Positions 45,050-57,048 are shown, numbered from the stretch's first letter. The stretch is DNA of 64,000 bases from Salminus brasiliensis (GCF_030463535.1 NC_132893.1:15781771-15845770), one strand, 5' to 3'. Program-made: numbers and translations. Notes: generated by a model not told the origin, from the sequence alone.

Positions 45050-47210
45050 CAGTGTGAATGCATTTAATAATCCAATAACTGCAGAAAATCCACTTTGTAA
45101 CCAGTTAAAAAACGTAGTCATGTAAAATCCAAACTTCATGCCACGCCTTTTTTATTTACACATTTAGCCATAATATGAACAGACATTATCTAGATGATGA
45201 ATATTTAAATCCTTCCTTAATTGTCAATGATGTATCACTCCAAAAGTATTTTGTGTGTGCTGTGTTAATAGGCGCTTGCTCGTTTCCAGTACCACGGCCT
45301 GTTTTCAAGCATGCACAGGCGGAGAAATCAATAAGTTACAATTCTGTAACATCGAGTTGAGAGATCCACCTATGGCAGGGACTTCCGTACCAACCTCAGT
45401 AGAAGCATTGTATTGCACCACAAGTCCAATGCCAAGAGAGGCACCGCCCATCTCACAGGCATATAGGACCCAGTCACGCTGCTTCTCTCCAGTGAACATA
45501 TTTGCTTCACATGCAGCAAGTAGTGCATTCTTTGTGAATGTCTCCACTCAATGTTTTAGTTTTATAGAGCTATAGAATGGTAACCTTGATGAAACCTTTT
45601 TTCATCGCCTTGTGTTAGAGATCCACCTATGAGAGATTTAGCTGTCTCTCTGATTGCCCAATATGCTTACAGTAAGACAGTCTGAACCAGAAAAATATGG
45701 TCCCCTCATAGAGGTGGTGCTTGACTTATACTTTATTATAGGGCAGCCCATGTAAATGCCACACAAGGGGCCCCACAGGAAATTTGAAAATCTGTAAACA
45801 TTTGTAGTGTTAGGGACCAAAGGTGAACATGTCCAGCAATGTGTGCATTATAAAAATGGTACTCTCAAAGGTCTGAGATCCAAAATAGGACATACTGAAC
45901 AGTTGAGAACTTGAGAACTAGAACATATTAGGAATATGGCTCCTTTTTAAAAGAGAAAAGATTTCCTCATCTAGGAAATAAGAGAAACTCTCTTCGATTC
46001 GAGAGAAAACAATTGCGAACCTTGAGCTTGTAATCTTTGGCTGTAGTGTTGAGCAGCTCAGGCTTGAATGTGCTCTGTGAGTCCTTCAGCCCATGCTGGA
46101 GTTTGTTGTGTGGCTTGGAAAGAAGCAGTAGCATTCATAATTGGTGTAGGAGTGCTATCTAGCGGGAAAGCCAGTGGTGTCAATGCAGGTTGTTAAATGC
46201 ATTTTCTCTCCAGCTGCTGATTTTCCACATTTAAACATATTTAGGCCATAGCCTTTATTGAACATGTGGGAACGGTGAACTGTTTGTGCACTTTTCAACA
46301 TTGTATTGCAGCTGCTTCCTGCAGCATCGGAACATGCGAAGTGCAATACTGGGAGGTGACATCTGCTCTGGGAAGCATGGGAACTAGTGCTAGAGCTCCA
46401 AAAATTAGACAGTTTCTTCCCACGCTCCCCTACAATGCTACCTTGGCTTGGCACTACAGTGAAACTGTACTTAAAGAAAAAAACATAAGGAAAACAAGAA
46501 GTTATCCATCATGATTATATGATTAATAGTCTTACAAATACCCACAACACCAGCAAGAAACAAATATTTTAGTAACATGAGGACAGCTGGTTTGGTCTGA
46601 GCAACTGGCCCGGCTACACTGTGGGTTCAGGTCACTAACGGAAAATACATTGTACTTATACTTGCACTAATTTCTATATGACTTAGGGACTGAGTCAGAT
46701 AACATATGTGAGATAAGTGCCATTGTACGGATCTGGCCCGATGCACACAGGACCGGCAGAAGTTCCAAATGAGAGATCAAAGGCACTCACCAAAAATTAA
46801 AATATAGATATTTTAAAAATCTGCATGAAAATGGCATGACATTTGTCTTGTTATGCATAATCGCATAAACTTAAATGTCTTCTGGGGTGTGTCTTTGGGG
46901 TGTGTTGCTCTTAAATAGCCCTGATTATGAGTCAGGTCACTGACAACACATACACGGTCACAAACAGGCTTGCATTTTGATTAAAAGTGCTAAAACTATA
47001 TTATTGTCTCCCTGTGCTTTGTCTTCAAGAATGGAGTACACACCATCTAGCCCGCACACATCCCCAATGTATTTGATTAATTAAAAAAACAAATGTTATG
47101 TTAAACATTAAGATAAATGTTGACATTTCCACAACATTATGTATTATCAGTATTCTGATGTTTGTGTCATATTACGTATTGTATGATTGAAGCTACTGGC
47201 AATACCAAGC
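45050..47210. other. Unassigned region; possible old protein-derived remnants
   Basis: The stretch 45300-45550 (minus-strand frame with LAACEANMFTGEKQRDWVLYA) and 46150-46460 are less AT-rich and give protein-like minus-strand frames that I cannot assign to a family. The phrase gagatccacctatg occurs at 45360 and 45619. These could be fragments of an old transposon or processed pseudogene. No gene is called. Confidence 0.25.
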
Positions 47211-47214
47211 CCTA

Positions 47215-47335
47215 CCTAAACATTAAAAACTCTTCAAGCTTCAAGTATGGCTTAGCTTGACCCGCCATTCCTTAAGATTCATAAAAGACAAGCATCAAGG
47301 TTTTTTCTCTCCTGGTACCGAAGTGGTAGAACAAA
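47215..47335 (+). mobile_element. CR1/L2-type LINE (second family) C-terminal fragment
   Basis: The phrase gacaagcatcaaggtttttt then ctctcctggtaccgaagtgg parallels agcagatcagtaccaagagc/ctgtccaagtggtggaacaa at 37.08 kb, encoding the LFSVLVPKWWNKL-like end of the reverse-transcriptase protein. Confidence 0.55.
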
Positions 47336-48240
47336 CTACAATGGTGTGAAAAAGTGTTTTGCGCCCTTCCAGATTTTATTTGCATGTTTGTCACACGTAA
47401 ATGTTTCAGAACACACAAAATGCAGATTTTAAACGAAGGTCTGTATTATTAAGGGGAAGAAAATTCAAACCTACACTGCTCAGTGTGAAAAAGTGATTGC
47501 CCCCTAAACTTAATAACTAGTTGAGCCACCCTTACAGCGCTGTGGAGAAATTTGGGCTCATCTCATCTTTGCAGAATTGTTGTAATTTGGCTACATTGGA
47601 GGGTTTTTGAGCATGAACCACAGAATCTCAATCTGATTCAGGTCAGGGCTTTGACTAGGCCACTCCAAATTTTGTTTTTCTTAAGCCATTTAGAATTTGG
47701 ACTTGTTGGTGTGTTTTGGATCATTGTCCTGCTGCAGAACCCAAGTGCAGCTTGAGGTCTAATACAGATAACTAGACATTCTCCTTCCGGACGTTTTGAA
47801 AATTCATGGTTTCATTTACCACAGCAAGTCTCCCAGGTCCTGAAGCAGCAAAACAGCCCCAGACCATCACACTACAACAACCATTATTTTAATGTTGGTA
47901 TGATGTTCCTTTTCTGTAATGCTGTCTTACTTTTATGCCATAAGTAATGGGACATACATCTTCCAAAAAGTTAAACTTTTGTCTCGTCGGTCCAAAGAGT
48001 ATTTTCCCAAAAGTCTTGGGGATCATCAAGATGTTTTTTGGCAAAACTGAGACGAGCCTTTATGTTTTTTTTGCTCAGTCATGGTTTTCATCTTGGAACT
48101 CTGCCATGCAGGCCATTTCTGCCCAGTCTCTTGTGGTGGAGACATGAACACTGACCTTAACTAAGGCAACTGAGGCCTGCAGTTCTTTAGATCTTGTTGT
48201 GGGGGCTTTTGTGACCACTAATTGTCTGACTCCTCCTCCC
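47336..48240 (-). mobile_element. Tc1-like element, degraded
   Basis: The left end tggtgtgaaaaagtgttttg, followed by gcatgtttgtcacacgtaaa and agtgtgaaaaagtgattgcc, is a known Tc1-like terminal repeat style. The body carries transposase-derived sequence in the minus sense: ttgcagaattgttgtaattt, gtgttttggatcattgtcct, cctgaagcagcaaaacagcc, tcttggggatcatcaagatg and ccatgcaggccatttctgcc. The 5' part of the transposase gene and the second terminal repeat are absent, so the copy ends at about 48240. Confidence 0.78.
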
Positions 48241-48644
48241 TCCTAAAGAGAGAACAAGCCAATTTGCTTTCCTAAACAGGTTATTAGACCTTTTCCAAAT
48301 TTACACTCGATTAGATTTAGGGTCAATGATTTCTCATATAAGCAAACAAGCACTGTTCTAAGATCCTCAAGATGCTTACCCCATGAAGACGAGTACACAA
48401 CAATAGTGGCATACCCAGGCCCAGGCTATGGGTCTGTAGCTCCAGGTGTTTTCTACCAAATTTGTATTTTTAGGTAAATTTTAAGATGTCTGTTATTTTT
48501 TTACAGGTATCCTTGGTGATAACATTATCGTATCTGGAGTTCAGTAAATTATACCCCTATGAAAATTCTCAGATTTTGAACAGAACTTTGTACTGGTGAC
48601 AGTGGAATATAAGATACAATCCTACACTTCAATTCCATTCAATT

Positions 48645-49050
48645 CAAATTTATTTATATAGTGCTTTTTACAACTGTTGTTGTCAGCTTTACATAATTAG
48701 TAATTAGTAAAATACAGAAAAAAATGAAATAGCAAAAGACATGAAAGATCCAAGACCCCCAGTGAGCAAGCCAACAGCGACAGTGGCAAAGAAAAACTAC
48801 CTCAGAGCTGGAGGAAGAAACTTTGGAAGGAACCAAGACTCACAAAGGGGGCCCATCCTCCTCTGGTCAGAACTATTTATAAATTATTGATAAAAGTTAC
48901 CAAACCATCTATACTGTTGAACTGTTCTGATCATAATCATGATATAATAATCATGGTGTAGTATAACTTAATATTGTCATACCAGTGATGGTCAGAGTAA
49001 TGAGAGTAATGATAGTTAATAGTGATAATATTAATAGTGGCAGAAGCCTA
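48645..49050 (-). repeat. L2/Maui LINE 3' tail
   Basis: Starts caaatttatttatatagtgc, ttttacaactgttgttgtca. It continues with gtgagcaagccaacagcgac and gagctggaggaagaaacttt, the full reverse-complement signature of the LINE 3' end at 17.5-17.7 kb. It then runs into the (tgatggtcagagtaatgaga) block shared with the copy at 11.8 kb. Confidence 0.85.
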
Positions 49051-49054
49051 TTGC

Positions 49055-49615
49055 TCTTTTGAGCAAGCTAGTGGCAACAGTGGCAAGGAAAAACTTCCTT
49101 GGGTTGAGAGGAAGAAACCTTGAGAGGAACCAAGACTCATAAAGGCCATCCTCCTCTGGTCGACACCAGATAATAACAATTAAAAACAGAAATAGAAACA
49201 ACAAAAAAACAAAACTGAATTAAGAAAATGGCAAATGTGCAGTCAAATCATAAAAGATGAAAACACGAGTGAGATGATAAAGTCCACGCAGGTGAACAGT
49301 CAGAAGCATAGTCACGCAATGAGGTGAGGATGAATCAATGTAATGCCCCAGAGTAGGACAGACGATAGTAGGGTAGTGGAGAGCCAGGTCAGGCAGTACC
49401 AGGATGGAACAGTTGGAATTGGGCATATCATGAGAATGAAACATAAAGAAAACAGAAAAGAGGGAAAAACACAAGGGGTTAGGAGGAGCACAGGAGAAAT
49501 TGATGGTGGTGAAGAAAGTAGATTAGAGAGACTGCAGTATTGATCAGTATCTGTGAACAGAAAGCAGTACAGTTCAAACATGTTAGTATTCACTTGAGAT
49601 TTAACTGACATGTCT
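49055..49615 (-). repeat. LINE 3'-region fragment (second subfamily)
   Basis: gagcaagctagtggcaacag, gaggaagaaaccttgagagg and tctggtcgacaccagataat repeat the tail motif immediately beside another tail, but with the cgacaccagat variant also seen at 23.48 kb. The following 400 bp (aatcataaaagatgaaaac, aggacagacgatagtagg) is probably the rest of that 3' region. No protein is convincing. Confidence 0.5.
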
Positions 49616-49850
49616 GCATATTATTGTGTGTGTGTTAGTTACACATTTTGGTAACTGGTAATTGTTTTCTTAACTAGTTTTGATCATTTAATTCATACAT
49701 TTAATAAAATCTTTGCTAAAGATTGTGTGTGAGGACATATCTTAGGTTAACTTCAGGAAGTTTATGGTCTATCATGATGGCGTAACGTCCGATGCCAAAT
49801 ATGCCTATTGAAGTCTAGGTTGTTAATTAATTTCTCATCACAAGCTGTTC

Positions 49851-49853
<3 letters not shown>

Positions 49854-49909
<56 letters not shown>
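49854..49909. repeat. (AT)n microsatellite
   Basis: About 28 AT units. Confidence 0.95.
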
Positions 49910-49911
<2 letters not shown>

Positions 49912-50785
49912 TACATTTTAAATATGTATTAAAAAAAATAACCTGTTCATGTTATATCTTCATGGTAATGTTAGGGAACAGTGGTACTTTTCAAAACCAA
50001 CATAAAGTAGGCTATAGTAAACCCCTTAAGCAATGCTATAAGTCAGGTGTGCATGGTATACTCTATTACATGACATGCCACTCAACAATTAAAATATTTC
50101 ATTTGGGAGTCTGCCAAACACCAGTATCCACATAGAATTTAGCGATCATTATATGTCAGTAACAGCATCCTAGTATAAAGTCCTGGTGTTTTAAACATTG
50201 AACTGAAACACTAAAAACATGTAAACCAACACAACGTCTCTAGTAAACAGTCACAAGATTTTTGTTGTGGTGATTGCTATAACTGTTTTAGTCAGTCTTA
50301 AAGTTGCAGGTCTGTTTTACCTTAATGTCCAAAAATAGCTTTCATTTTAGAAAATACCTAACTTGGATGCAGCATCCTAACAGAATTCACAAGTAAATCT
50401 TCTTTTCTAGGATACAGAAAACTATATACAGAAAACTAATTCCCTATTGACAAATTCATTTGTATGCCATTATAACAAGCAGCTATTGTCAAGTCCTTTA
50501 ATACATTTTTCAATTTAGTTCTCTTTATCATTAATTTGCAGATTTACAGGGTTTCAGTTTTCTTGTATATCAGTTCCAGAGAATTATTTAGTTATTTCAG
50601 CTAATCAGCTAATTAAAGCTAATTAAAATTTTCAAATGGAAAATACACAGAAGAGAAAGAAATGTCTTTGTAAATAATCTAAAAAATATTAATGCTAATG
50701 CAAAGTGTTGCTGCATATTGTCATGTAATAATGAAAAAAAGTTTTAACACAAAGATGCAACCAAGTTACTGGAATTGCCATTCAT
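49910..50785. other. Intergenic, no feature
   Basis: AT-rich DNA before receptor 2. Weak similarity to 40.3-40.7 kb only in its last 100-150 bp. Confidence 0.35.
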
Positions 50786-50789
50786 AATT

Positions 50790-51173
50790 AATCTCATATG
50801 ACTGTAATTATGACTATAGTTTTTAAGACATTAATTGGTGTGTTTCCTATCAAGAGAATGTGCTAAATATAGGTAATCTGCATTATAATGACACCTCTAG
50901 AGAGCATACTGGGGTATAAATTTTCACAGAAGAATAGATTACTGGATCATAGCGCACGATAGCTCTTGGTCATCACCTATTGCAAAACCACAAAAGCAAT
51001 CTCTGCCTCGTCAAAAGTTTAAACTAATGTAAGTATAGAAATCAGCAATCTGAATAATCATATATCTAACTCCAACCTATGGGCAGTTTATGGTCAACAT
51101 TATTTTGAAACATTCACAGCTTTTTATAGTGTCTTAACAGGGCACAAGCAAGCTGAAGAGGGAAACAAGGAGT
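50790..51173 (+). promoter_or_regulatory. Conserved 5' flank of receptor 2
   Basis: Copy of 40725-41108 with few changes. It has a good TATA box, ggggtataaatttt (TATAAA at 50915-50920), a splice-donor match (GTAAGT at 51029) and an acceptor-like tgtcttaacag at about 51128-51138, shortly before the ATG. In the first copy the TATA is changed to aataaa and the last acceptor reads cttaaccg. A non-coding first exon and short leader intron are plausible. Confidence 0.5.
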
Positions 51174-52163
51174 ATGCAGAGCCCAACAAATTCAATTCAG
51201 AATGATTCTCTGATTCATCCTCAAGGCTTTTATATCATGGGTCTCATCTCTATGCCTTACACAAATGTATATGTCATGTTCCTAACTCTGCTTTATGTCA
51301 TATCCACCATTTCTAACTGCTTTGTTATCTGTATTATTTGTATTGATCATCATTTGCATGTCCCCAAGTTCATTGCAGTGGGGAACCTAGCAGTGGTTGA
51401 TTTGGTCCTCAGTACATCGCTTATCCTTGCAATGATTAAGATCTATCTGTTTAAAGACAATTTTGTGGAATATAAATTGTGCTTGGTACAAATGTACATG
51501 TACTATTCCTTTTTAACACTTGAAGCATTTTCAATTGCTGTGCTTGCTTTTGACCGGTTAGTTGCAATATGTTTCCCATTGAGACAGAATGCCATTAACA
51601 GTTCAACCACCATGACTGTTATTGTAGCTGCAATGTGGGCATTAAGCCATGGAGTCACAATGCTTGCTGTTTCAACTATGACTTATCTGTCCTTCTGTAA
51701 TTCAGTTCAGGTCAGCAGTTATTTCTGTGACTATGCACCAGTCTTCAGATTAGCTTGTAATGATGTTTCACTGCAGTGGACAATCGCTACGGTCTTGATT
51801 TTAGTATGTAATGTTGTACCTCTGAGCTTCATAGTTCTGTCTTACACATGCATTTTAATTTCTGTATTCCAAATGAAAAACGTGGAAAGTAGGTTTAAGG
51901 CACTTGCCACATGCACAGAACATCTTATACTTGTGGCAATTTTCTATATTCCTATGTGTATCATTTTTATGATTGGACTTTTCAGAGTTGCGATCAACCA
52001 GGATCTGAGAATAGTGGGTTTGTCACTATGTTCCTTCATCCCACCCTGTACAAACCCCATCATCTATTCACTAAAAACCAAAGAGCTCAGGAGCAGAGTC
52101 TATTTTCTGTTTCAAAGAACATTTCATGTTCAGCGACATTCTATTCGTCCCCACAACAAATGA
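51174..52163 (+). CDS. Odorant-receptor-type 7TM receptor (receptor 2)
   Basis: A 329-residue, single-exon receptor, a tandem paralog of 41109-42092. The first 315 residues differ at 13 positions by direct reading: A30T, H41Y, I42V, R59H, M98V, P144S, I162T, G188A, V209I, L214V, R233Q, F267I and L309V (receptor 1 to receptor 2). The last dozen residues also differ, with TFHVQR in place of LSVQR. All olfactory receptor signatures are kept: AFDRLVAICFPLR after TM3, FKALATCTEHL before TM6 and PPCTNPIIYSLKTKELR in TM7. The frame is intact, so both copies are probably functional. Changes in TM5/TM6 and the second extracellular loop (G188A) could tune ligand response. OR subfamily not determined. 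Confidence 0.93.
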   Translation: MQSPTNSIQNDSLIHPQGFYIMGLISMPYTNVYVMFLTLLYVISTISNCFVICIICIDHHLHVPKFIAVGNLAVVDLVLSTSLILAMIKIYLFKDNFVEYKLCLVQMYMYYSFLTLEAFSIAVLAFDRLVAICFPLRQNAINSSTTMTVIVAAMWALSHGVTMLAVSTMTYLSFCNSVQVSSYFCDYAPVFRLACNDVSLQWTIATVLILVCNVVPLSFIVLSYTCILISVFQMKNVESRFKALATCTEHLILVAIFYIPMCIIFMIGLFRVAINQDLRIVGLSLCSFIPPCTNPIIYSLKTKELRSRVYFLFQRTFHVQRHSIRPHNK

Positions 52164-52209
52164 ACCGATATTGTCAAATAAAAAGAGAAAACATTATCAA
52201 CTTCTAGAG

Positions 52210-53590
52210 GTGCAATGATTTTGAATAAGTGAAACTGAAGTGAATTGTAACTGTACACCTATTTATTATGTTCAATAACATGAGAAAGCTTGGCTGTTAG
52301 CTGTTTTTAAAATGATGTTGACTTATTTTTTCTATATTCTGACAAGACCTATATGTATCCATAAAGTATTCTATATAAAATAAAAAACAGACTACCCACT
52401 GTGGTAGGAAAAAGAGTAAATTAAAATAAATAAAAGCAAATACATATATAGTGAGAGCCGTTCAGTGCAAAAGAAATAAAATCTATGGAATGTAGGAAAT
52501 GCTCTATAAAACACAAAGTACAGCTTATGGGCTAAGAACACTTAAATGACATGTCTGCACATAAATGGGTCCCAGATTTTAGCAAAGACTTCTTATTTTC
52601 TTTATTTGTATGTCCCTTGGTTTTGCATCTATGACACATTATGGACAGATTAGAGTGTATCTTATCAAGACAGACCGGGATTAGATAAATACTGAGAACA
52701 AATTTGTAGTTTGTTTAGTTTTTTTTAGGTGAGAAAAACATTACTTATAATTTGCCACTGTTCATCTTGAAAGATGAGTTTAAGGTTTTCGTCATACATT
52801 TCTAAATGAGATCAGATCAACATTTTCAATATTTTATACATCATTGAGCTTTTCCCTCAGAAAGTGATTGCTTAAGTGGTGAATTGGTAGGTACTTCTGT
52901 AAGTAAATCTCATCACTTTATCAATTGAAAATCAGTGATTTGAGAGTTCTTTCGTTATATGAATGTTTACGAAGATATTATGCTGTAAACTTTCCACCCC
53001 AAATATAATTTACCACCAACAAAATTTGTCAAATCAGGATTGTAACAATGGGGAATATGCACTGCAATTATTATTATTATTCTTTTTAGACCTTTAGCCT
53101 ATTGTTGTATGCTACATTACTTTTACAAAGAGCAGGGATCCTAATGTTGTAGGATAGCTGAGATTTGCTTCAATATCTATTCACTTTAGCATCTTAGGAG
53201 TACCCAGCTAACATTACTTTTTACATGAGCTGCCCGATAGTATATCTGCAAACCCTATTGTCTGGCTTTGGATACGGTTTTAAAAACAATACTTGGTGAT
53301 TGTTCTTTGAAATTAAGATTATTATTTTATACGGTTAAAAAGGTGTTGCTTATGTAGGAAGGCAATGGAGAAATTTATGGTAATGTTTATTTTGATAATT
53401 CTTTCTAAAATGAGACTGGTGAAAAGCACTACAACTTTATAAATAATAAAGTCGTTAACCCTTTATTAAATTATAGGAAATAATTGTCAAGGAAAGTCAT
53501 TAAGATTAGGGGAAACCCCCCAAATATTTAGCTAAAACCATCTTGTGCCCAAGTGAATAAAGAACTATTTTGAATGTGATTTTTTTGGGA
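52210..53590. other. 3' flank of receptor 2, nothing recognised
   Basis: AT-rich sequence without recognisable repeats. An AATAAA lies soon after the stop (about 52178). No further receptor gene is seen before the window's transposon-rich end. Confidence 0.4.
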
Positions 53591-54060
53591 GATCGTCAAC
53601 ACGATTAAATGACTCCCACCGTCCATCCACTCAGTCACCTGAGTATATATGTTTTTCACCTGTACCATGTCTGATTGCTCTAGTATATAAGGCTTTAGCT
53701 TTAGTAATTTGTGAAGTATTGTGTCCCTTTTGGCGATCTACTAAGCGACTGGCCCTGTGTTTGTATTTACCGTGTAAGACGTTTGCTTTTGTTTCTAGAC
53801 TCTGCCTTTGGACTTACTGCCTTGTCTTAGTATGACTGGATTTCAACCTGCTTGTGTCTCTAATGCATTTTTTGCCTATACTTTTTGGATGTGTTCACTG
53901 GTGTTCACTGGAGATGTTTGTTCCGCTCTACTGTCTGGAATTGACCGTTGCTTGTTTTTGACCATGGCTTTGAATTACAACCCTTACAGCAAAGTCCTTC
54001 TTTCATTTTACGTCTGCGAGCGTCTTACTTTGTGTGGCATGTTGCATAAAGAAATCTTGT
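53590..54060 (+). mobile_element. LTR-like element, diverged
   Basis: A TATA-like ctagtatataaggctttag at about 53680 is followed by a T-rich, GC-balanced stretch. It ends acgtctgcgagcgtcttact then ttgtgtggcatgttgca. That end is similar to the 3' end of the solo LTR at 658-1467 (tctgcgagtgttcattcttc, tgtgtgtggcctagcatgcc). No TG...CA boundaries or internal genes were confirmed. Frames inside match no protein. Confidence 0.45.
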
Positions 54061-54099
54061 TTTCTACTTGTTTTTATATTAATTCCTGAATATTAGTTC

Positions 54100-54820
54100 C
54101 TTCAGCCAAATATTCAATAATCAAATAAAACAATAAGGGAGAAAGACAACAACCTCGACCACAGCCCCTATATAAGTGAATTTAATATATAAGTAAATAG
54201 TTCAGAAATGACTTTATTTGTGCATATATATATATATATATATAAAGCTTTAATAAAAACTTTCCTGTAGAGCGAATACAAATTTTCCGCATTAAGTAAA
54301 TCTATTAGAGTTGTATTAATATTTATTTTGGCATTATACATTATAAAGGGGAACAATCCCCTTTTCAAATAATCATTGGCATAAAGAGAGGTTAAATTTG
54401 TGGTCAAAATGACTCAGGAACTTTAGGCTAGCTTGAATCTCCAAGACAATTTTAGTAATGATGAAGAATAAATTCAAATGGGTCTTGTGACAAAAAAAGC
54501 ATCTTAAAGAATTTTAAGAAAATACTTTATAAAATTAATCATTTTGATGTATGTAATCTCGAGTACCCCAAAGTAGTAACCACCTCTCTTCTGCCTTAGC
54601 TGTTTTCTGATTACATAAATCTATCTAATGTCATGCCAAGGCAGCACTTATTGTCCCCTGAAAGAAATCCTAAAACTGCATAGTCCTGACTAAACGAGTA
54701 TTTAGTAGTAAATGTTTCATTGTAAAATTTAGGAACAGAGTTTGTTGGGGAAACGTACATTAAATAAAGTTAAGCTGAGCCAAGAGGGTGAATGCACAAA
54801 CAATCTCCATAGAAGAATCA
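54100..54820. other. Intergenic, no gene; short (TA)n at 54223-54243
   Basis: AT-rich. Nothing else recognised. Confidence 0.4.
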
Positions 54821-54829
54821 TAAAAAGTC

Positions 54830-55490
54830 AACCTTACCTATGACCTCATCACTAAATGATATTTTAACTGTGAAGCATGGGGGTGGATTCATCATGCTTT
54901 GTGGGATATCAGCAATATTGCTTGGGGCGATTGGAATAGATTCCACAAAATGCTAGTATATCCTGTAGGCAAATGTCAAACAATTTGAAAAATGGCTAAA
55001 CTTTTAGTTTGTGTCCTGGATTTCTTTAAACACTTAACGCAAAAAGGCTTATTAGGCGTATTATTAGGTGACATTAAGGCATATTATTTAGTCACTACAC
55101 CATAAAAGATTTGTCAGAATAGCCCCACCAGTTTCTACAGAAACTTGTAACACTTTCGGCCTCACCGGCGGGTAATAGCCTGAAAAACTTTGCTTTTAAA
55201 CCTCTCATGTTGTTCAGTTTCCCTTCTCCTTGAAACAAAAGTTGCACACATTTAAATTGAGAATTGAAAATGTGATGTTTTCTATATATGGCAAATATTT
55301 GGGCCACTTTTGCCTGTTGTGAATGTAGCCCAACATACACAAAAACTAGAGCTTTTTGAATTGGCCTTAAAGTCCCCTGGCCTAAACAGCGTCAAAGGTT
55401 TGTGCATAAACCTTAAACAAGCTGTGCATGTGCCCAATTTCTCAGAACTAGAGGACCTTTGCAGTAGAAAGCTTTACAGGATCAGTAATT
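54830..55490 (+). mobile_element. Tc1-like transposase remnant
   Basis: Two pieces in order. One is near 54855-54910 (ILTVKHGGGFIMLCGIS, matching TVKHGGGSIMVWGC). The other is at 55325-55470 (QHTQKLELFELALKSPGLNS then LKQAVHVPNFSELEDLC, matching KHTSK...WPSKSPDLNPIENL..LKQAVH...NLSELE). About 400 bp between them do not look like transposase. Terminal repeats not found. Confidence 0.6.
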
Positions 55491-55494
55491 AGTT

Positions 55495-55765
55495 AAATAC
55501 AGAAAAAGAGAAAAATAAATAACATAAAAAGACACAAAAAAATCTAAGACCCACAGTAAGCAAGCCAACAGCAACAGTGGCAAGGAAAAACTCCCTCAGA
55601 GCTGGAGGAAGAAACCTTGGGAGGAACCAAGAGTCACAAAGGAGGATTTATAAATTATTTATAAAAGTTACCAAATCATTTATACTGTTGAACTGCTCTG
55701 GTGTGCAACGTATTAATAATCATAATAACATATAGTAATACATAACAATATACATATTATAATAA
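55495..55765 (-). repeat. L2/Maui LINE 3' tail
   Basis: gtaagcaagccaacagcaac, ggcaaggaaaaactccctca and gctggaggaagaaaccttgg, then acaaaggaggatttataaat, are the reverse complement of the family's 3' end. The terminal tracts are lost, and an AT-rich block follows. Confidence 0.8.
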
Positions 55766-56044
55766 TAACATGTTCCTGCAAGCTGTGACTTCTGCCAAAA
55801 GTGGTCATTTTTGCACAGCCGACTCTGACAACTATGTTAATGTTATGTTTATCTTTGACATTCATTAGCAGGGGTTCATTCATTTTGACATATAGTGTAT
55901 ATCCACAATATATACACAATATGTCTAGTAGCTGGAAACTGAACAACATGAGAGACATCTTGTGGTCATGATTTGGTACGACATCTGAGATTAACAACGC
56001 ATTCTCAACACGTTTTCTCTTTGGTCCAATACTAGAATATGTGA

Positions 56045-56490
56045 TATGTTAAAATGGTTTAAGTTTAGTTATTTAGCACTTTTAACAACAGATATTGTCC
56101 CAAACAGTTTTACAGAGATCTGGAGAGTCAGAAAGGAAGACACCTTGACATGAACCAATACTCAAAAGGGAAACATATTAACACAACAAAAGCATAAAGC
56201 ACAATGATGAAAAATGATTTAAAAAGTAAAACTGAGTCTGATACTACACAAATGTGCTCAGATTTCCAATTCGATTACTTGGAATAAAGATTAGCTCTAC
56301 CATTGCCATGTTAATATGAATATGTGAAGTTCTCAGTGTGATTAGTTATGTTTATAGTAATTAACTTAGTTTTATTAAGAGTCTATGCAGGGATTAATTT
56401 TATGAGGGCGATGAGTGGAGCATGCTGGTGGGGTTGTGGGGTAGGGTGAATGCCACATCCAGGTCGGTATTAGTCACAAACAAAATATTG
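56045..56490 (-). repeat. LINE 3'-region fragment (second subfamily)
   Basis: Begins ttagcacttttaacaacaga, then caaacagttttacagaga and cttgacatgaaccaatactc. It ends with the block gttatgtttatagtaattaa / aagagtctatgcagggatta / gagggcgatgagtggagcat, which parallels 23.6-23.7 kb. Confidence 0.55.
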
Positions 56491-56499
56491 GCTCCTCTG

Positions 56500-57040
56500 C
56501 ACTTCTTTCAGAAAATATTACAATTCTCCTAGAAATGTGTTGCAATTACAAATGCTTTGGTATTCACGTAGGTTTTGTTTGCACTGCAACATAAAAAAAT
56601 CTGATAAAAAAAAGAAAAATAAATAATAAACTCATCTTTAAACACAGAACTCCAGAATGTGAGAAATTACTGGCACCTTTTCAAAATGTAAAAAATAAAT
56701 GGATTCGACGTTAACGTTAGTTAAAGTTTACTGTGAGCGCAGTGGACGTAAATATACCACAACATAATAAACCTAATAAAACATGTTGATGTTGTAGTTA
56801 TTGTGTTGAGACGTAAGCAAACGTAACATGATTATAACATTTGAATAACTTTATGTAATATTAAAACGACAAAAAGAATTGCCTAAATGTAAATAATATA
56901 GTTTATTCTTGTGAAAAATGCTGTCTGTAGCGCTGTCACTCTGACACAGTCAAAAACTGGTTACTTTCCCTCTCACACATCTGCCACTTATCACCATCAT
57001 TAATGTCTTTGATAATTCCCACCTACAGTACTGTTACCAT
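56500..57040. other. Intergenic, no feature
   Basis: AT-rich with A runs near 56600. No frames of note. Confidence 0.35.
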
Positions 57041-57048
57041 ACTTCAGT

